Shown here piece by piece: positions 7,689-10,061 of a stretch of 10,061 nucleotides of DNA. Positions within the stretch are counted from its first letter, which is position 1. Every line of letters begins with the position of its first letter. Source of the DNA: Acidobacteriota bacterium. GTDB taxonomy: Bacteria > Acidobacteriota > UBA6911 > RPQK01 > JADFOI01. The DNA lies in NCBI GenBank assembly GCA_030624355.1, contig JAUXKG010000054.1:1-10061 (forward strand), in the 5' to 3' direction. A program made the translations under genes and the position numbers. The notes below the pieces were generated by a model. The model made no database searches, had not been told where the DNA came from, and saw only the letters and a program-made list of their open reading frames with translations.

Positions 7689-8192
7689 ATGGATAATCCT
7701 CTGGTCCAGCCGGATCCTGGGTTGTTTCTTTGGACCATCTTCACCTTCCTGGTCCTTTTTGGACTGCTGGCCAAGTTTGCCTGGAAGCCCCTGTTGGCGA
7801 TGCTGGAGAGCCGTGAGGAGATGATCCGAAGTGCTCTCCAGGACGCTGAGAAGGCAACGGAGGCATTCGAACGGCTTCAGGAAGAGTCCAAACAAATTAA
7901 TGCCAAGGCCAGGGTGGAAGCCCAGTCCATCATTGCGGAAAGCAGAAGTCAGGCTGAGAAAGTGAAGGACGAGATTCTGCAGGATGCGAAGGCCAAGGCC
8001 GGTTCCATTGTTCAGGCTGCGGAAGAACAGATTCAGACAGAGAAACAAAAGGCGATTGCCGAGATTCGAGATGAGGTAGTCAATCTTTCCCTGAGCGTGG
8101 CTTCCAAGCTCATCCGAAGGAATCTGACTCCCGAGGACAATCAATCCTTAGTCGAAGAATCGTTGAAGCAGATTGAGTCACAGCGGTTGTAG
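7689..8192 (+). CDS. atpF: F-type ATP synthase subunit b
   Basis: Peripheral stalk subunit b, 167 residues, normal length. One N-terminal membrane helix (about 12-31) follows a short PDPGLFLW leader, and the family motif FAWKPLLAMLESRE marks the exit from the membrane. The rest, about residues 38-150, is a highly charged continuous helix rich in Ala, Glu, Gln and Lys, as expected for the coiled-coil dimer that holds F1 through the delta subunit. The C-terminus (VASKLIRRNLTPEDNQSLVEESL) is the delta-binding region and looks intact. Only one b gene is seen; no b' copy is adjacent. An AGGAG ribosome site precedes the ATG at 7689. The usual next gene, atpH (delta), is absent: after the stop comes a noncoding gap and then ccmE. 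Confidence 0.96.
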   Translation: MDNPLVQPDPGLFLWTIFTFLVLFGLLAKFAWKPLLAMLESREEMIRSALQDAEKATEAFERLQEESKQINAKARVEAQSIIAESRSQAEKVKDEILQDAKAKAGSIVQAAEEQIQTEKQKAIAEIRDEVVNLSLSVASKLIRRNLTPEDNQSLVEESLKQIESQRL

Positions 8193-8306
8193 TCACCGTC
8201 GTATGAAGGCTTTTTGCCCCAACCTCTGTTTCTCGGTGTTGCACGTCCAGTCGGCTCGGTCCTGGATGCCTATCTGCCACCATCCCTTCTCCAGTCTATT
8301 TTTACT

Positions 8307-8315
8307 TGATACACT
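8307..8315 (+). promoter_or_regulatory. Possible extended -10 promoter element upstream of ccmE
   Basis: In the atpF-ccmE gap (8193-8351), TG-A-TACACT at 8307-8315 matches the extended -10 pattern and begins with the same TTGATA core as the element before atpZ. No good -35 lies 16-18 bases upstream, so this is a weak candidate. It would place a start about 30 bases before the ccmE ATG. The rest of the 159-base gap shows no convincing gene, terminator or repeat. Confidence 0.3.
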
Positions 8316-8351
8316 AGTCTCGAACAGGGTGGAGATGGAAGGAGAGTCACG

Positions 8352-8789
8352 ATGCCCCATTTAAAGTTTATTGTGGTAGGAGTCCTAATCGCCGGAGCCA
8401 TCTCGTACCTGATGTTCAGTGGAATCAACGACACCATGGTGTACTACTACACCGTTTCGGAGATGTTGGACAAGTCTCCCGAGATTTCTAGCAGCGGAGT
8501 CCGAGTCAGTGGTCATGTGTCCCCGGGAACAATCGAGCGGGATCCAGGGCAGGCGCAAGTGAAATTTACCATGTTTGAAAGGGAAATTGATCGGATTTTG
8601 CCGGTTGTCTACCAGGGCATTATTCCCGACACCTTCAAAGATGACGCTGAGGTTGTGGTGGAAGGGGCTTATAACTCCGATGAGGAACTCTTTCACGCAA
8701 CCGTTCTCTTAGCCAAGTGTCCATCCAAGTACGAGGCTCTCGGGGAGGAGCACCCTGAGGATATTCCGGTCGGCGAAGCCAATTACTAG
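8352..8789 (+). CDS. ccmE: Cytochrome c maturation protein CcmE, CXXXY type (heme chaperone)
   Basis: Periplasmic heme chaperone of System I cytochrome c maturation, 145 residues. A membrane anchor at about residues 4-24 is followed by a beta-rich OB-fold domain facing the periplasm. Family features are the YYYTVSEM segment (31-38), VRVSGHV (50-56), the VVYQGIIPDTF core (85-95) and VVVEGAY (101-107), leading to the heme-binding loop LLAKCPSKYE. In the usual protein this loop reads HxxxY and the His binds heme covalently; here the residue is Cys, at C123 (TGT, 8718-8720), with Y127 four residues on. This is the CXXXY class reported in Desulfovibrio and archaea. The short acidic tail after 128 resembles neither an extended nor a truncated domain. 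The ATG at 8352 has GGAAGGAG seven bases upstream. ccmF follows 5 bases after the stop. Confidence 0.93.
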   Translation: MPHLKFIVVGVLIAGAISYLMFSGINDTMVYYYTVSEMLDKSPEISSSGVRVSGHVSPGTIERDPGQAQVKFTMFEREIDRILPVVYQGIIPDTFKDDAEVVVEGAYNSDEELFHATVLLAKCPSKYEALGEEHPEDIPVGEANY

Positions 8790-8794
8790 CAAAG

Positions 8795-10061
8795 ATGATT
8801 GAACTCGGCCACTACTGCCTTGTTGCTTCTCTGCTGTTGTGTTGCTACGGAGTGGTGGCCGCTACGGTGGGTGGAATTCGGGAGAATCTGCCGCTGGTCC
8901 GGAGTGCCGAGAACGCGGTCATTGCCCACTTTGTGATTCTGTCGGTAGCGTCAGTGTGCCTCTGGTATCTGCTGCTGACAGATGAATTCCTGGTGGAGTA
9001 TGTGGCTGGCTACAGCGCCAGAGACATTCCGACAGTCTACAAATTCACGGCTTTTTGGGGAGGACAAAAAGGAAGCCTGCTGCTGTGGGCAATGGTCCTC
9101 TCTCTGTTCTCCGTTATAGCCGTAATCCAAAACCGAAATAGAAACCGTGATTTGATGCCGTATGCCACGGCGGTGCTCCTGGGGACCATTCTCTTCTTCA
9201 TGGTCCTTCTGAACTTTGCCACCGACCCGTTCGAAACTCTGCAGGTGAGGGTTGCCGACGGGAGGGGGTTGAATCCACTCTTGCAAAATATTTACATGAT
9301 TATTCACCCACCCTGCCTTTTCCTGGGCTACGTGGGCTTGACCGTTCCCTTTGCCTTGGCCATGGGAGCGTTAATCAGCGGGAAGTTGGATACATCCTGG
9401 ATTCGTACCGTCCGGAGATGGACTCTGGTGGCCTGGGTTTTCCTGACCTTTGGGGTTACTTTAGGCGGCGCCTGGGCTTACGAGGAGCTGGGCTGGGGCG
9501 GTTACTGGGCCTGGGATCCTGTTGAAAATGCCTCCTTCATGCCCTGGTTGATCGCCACAGCCTTCCTGCACTCGGTCATGATCACCGAGAAGAAGGGAAT
9601 GCTCAAGATCTGGAATTTCATTCTCATCCTGACGGCCTTTGAGCTTTCCATCTTCGGTACGTTCATTACCCGCAGTGGGATCATTTCATCGGTCCATTCC
9701 TTTGCTCTGTCCAATATTGGACCGTTTTTTGTGATCTTTCTGGCCACCAGTACGCTTTTTGGTTTGTTCTGGATCTTCTATCGCTCAGGAGAGTTGCGAA
9801 GCGAACAGCGCATGAGGTCCTTTCTCTCGCGTGAGGCCTCATTTCTTCTGAACAATCTTTTATTTGTATCGATCTGTTTCGCCACCTTTTGGGGAACTGT
9901 GTTTCCGATTCTTTCCGAGTGGGTGACAGGCGAAAAGATTACGGTCTCCACACCCTTCTTCAATCAGGTCAACCTGCCGTTGGGTCTGGCGTTGCTGATT
10001 CTAACCGGAATTTGTCCTCTGATTGCGTGGCGAAAGTCCTCCCTGAAAAATTTCCAAAGAA
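8795..10061 (+). CDS. ccmF: Cytochrome c heme lyase subunit CcmF, N-terminal part (3' end outside window)
   Basis: Large polytopic membrane protein that takes heme from CcmE and attaches it to apocytochrome c; 422 residues are visible and the frame continues past the window end. It begins MIELGHY, like other CcmF proteins. The periplasmic heme-handling WWD domain is at W234-N245 (WGGYWAWDPVEN). The heme-ligand histidines are in place: H171 (IIHPP), H259 (AFLHS) and H301 (SSVHSF), close to H173, H261 and H303 of E. coli; the fourth (H491 there) would lie outside the window. The NNLLF and GTVFP motifs near residues 350-370 also fit. The related NrfE is less likely because ccmE is directly upstream. 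No clear ribosome site precedes the ATG, so coupling to ccmE is likely. The absence of a visible stop is due to the window edge only. Confidence 0.96.
   Translation, partial: MIELGHYCLVASLLLCCYGVVAATVGGIRENLPLVRSAENAVIAHFVILSVASVCLWYLLLTDEFLVEYVAGYSARDIPTVYKFTAFWGGQKGSLLLWAMVLSLFSVIAVIQNRNRNRDLMPYATAVLLGTILFFMVLLNFATDPFETLQVRVADGRGLNPLLQNIYMIIHPPCLFLGYVGLTVPFALAMGALISGKLDTSWIRTVRRWTLVAWVFLTFGVTLGGAWAYEELGWGGYWAWDPVENASFMPWLIATAFLHSVMITEKKGMLKIWNFILILTAFELSIFGTFITRSGIISSVHSFALSNIGPFFVIFLATSTLFGLFWIFYRSGELRSEQRMRSFLSREASFLLNNLLFVSICFATFWGTVFPILSEWVTGEKITVSTPFFNQVNLPLGLALLILTGICPLIAWRKSSLKNFQR

Noticed and set aside
8173..8364. 63-codon frame covering the atpF-ccmE gap, considered as a small gene or atpH remnant
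   Set aside because: It overlaps both neighbours, has a Cys/Ser/His-rich composition, no delta-subunit motif and no good ribosome site.

Overview
The window is a one-directional block of respiratory-chain genes, all on the + strand. It comes from a free-living, respiring bacterium with moderate GC (a little over half, by eye). The gene set is the 3' end of a complex I operon (nuoJ partial, nuoK, nuoL, nuoM, nuoN), the membrane (Fo) half of an F-type ATP synthase (atpZ, an atpI-like gene, atpB, atpE, atpF), and the start of a System I cytochrome c maturation cluster (ccmE, ccmF partial). No mobile element, CRISPR array, tRNA or rRNA gene was seen.

Layout: 1-5782 is the tightly packed nuo run, with gaps of 3-12 bases. 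At 5783-5888 there is a 106-base gap holding a convincing sigma70-type promoter with an extended -10. From 5889 to 8192 the Fo genes follow, with ATGA stop/start overlaps at atpZ/atpI and atpI/atpB. At 8193-8351 a 159-base gap has a weaker extended -10 candidate. From 8352 onward ccmE and ccmF run off the end of the window.

The genes form a functional series. Complex I uses NADH oxidation to pump protons, with NuoL/M/N as the antiporter-like pump modules. Fo lets ions back through a/c to drive ATP synthesis. CcmE and CcmF deliver and attach heme to the c-type cytochromes that serve the same chain.

Most notable points: (1) CcmE carries Cys instead of His at the heme-attachment position (C123-x3-Y127), the rarer CXXXY type known from Desulfovibrio and archaea. 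(2) The ATP synthase cluster is Fo-only; no delta, alpha, gamma, beta or epsilon gene follows atpF, so the operon is split. (3) The c subunit has a second glutamate (E64) two helical turns from the essential E57, with N50 in the same 7-residue register. (4) NuoL has a long C-terminal region with a degenerate internal repeat.

Taxonomy is uncertain. The nuo / Fo-only atp / CXXXY ccm combination makes me think of Acidobacteriota or a deltaproteobacteria-like lineage, but this is inference, not something the sequence proves. The individual families are well known; I do not see an undescribed system here.
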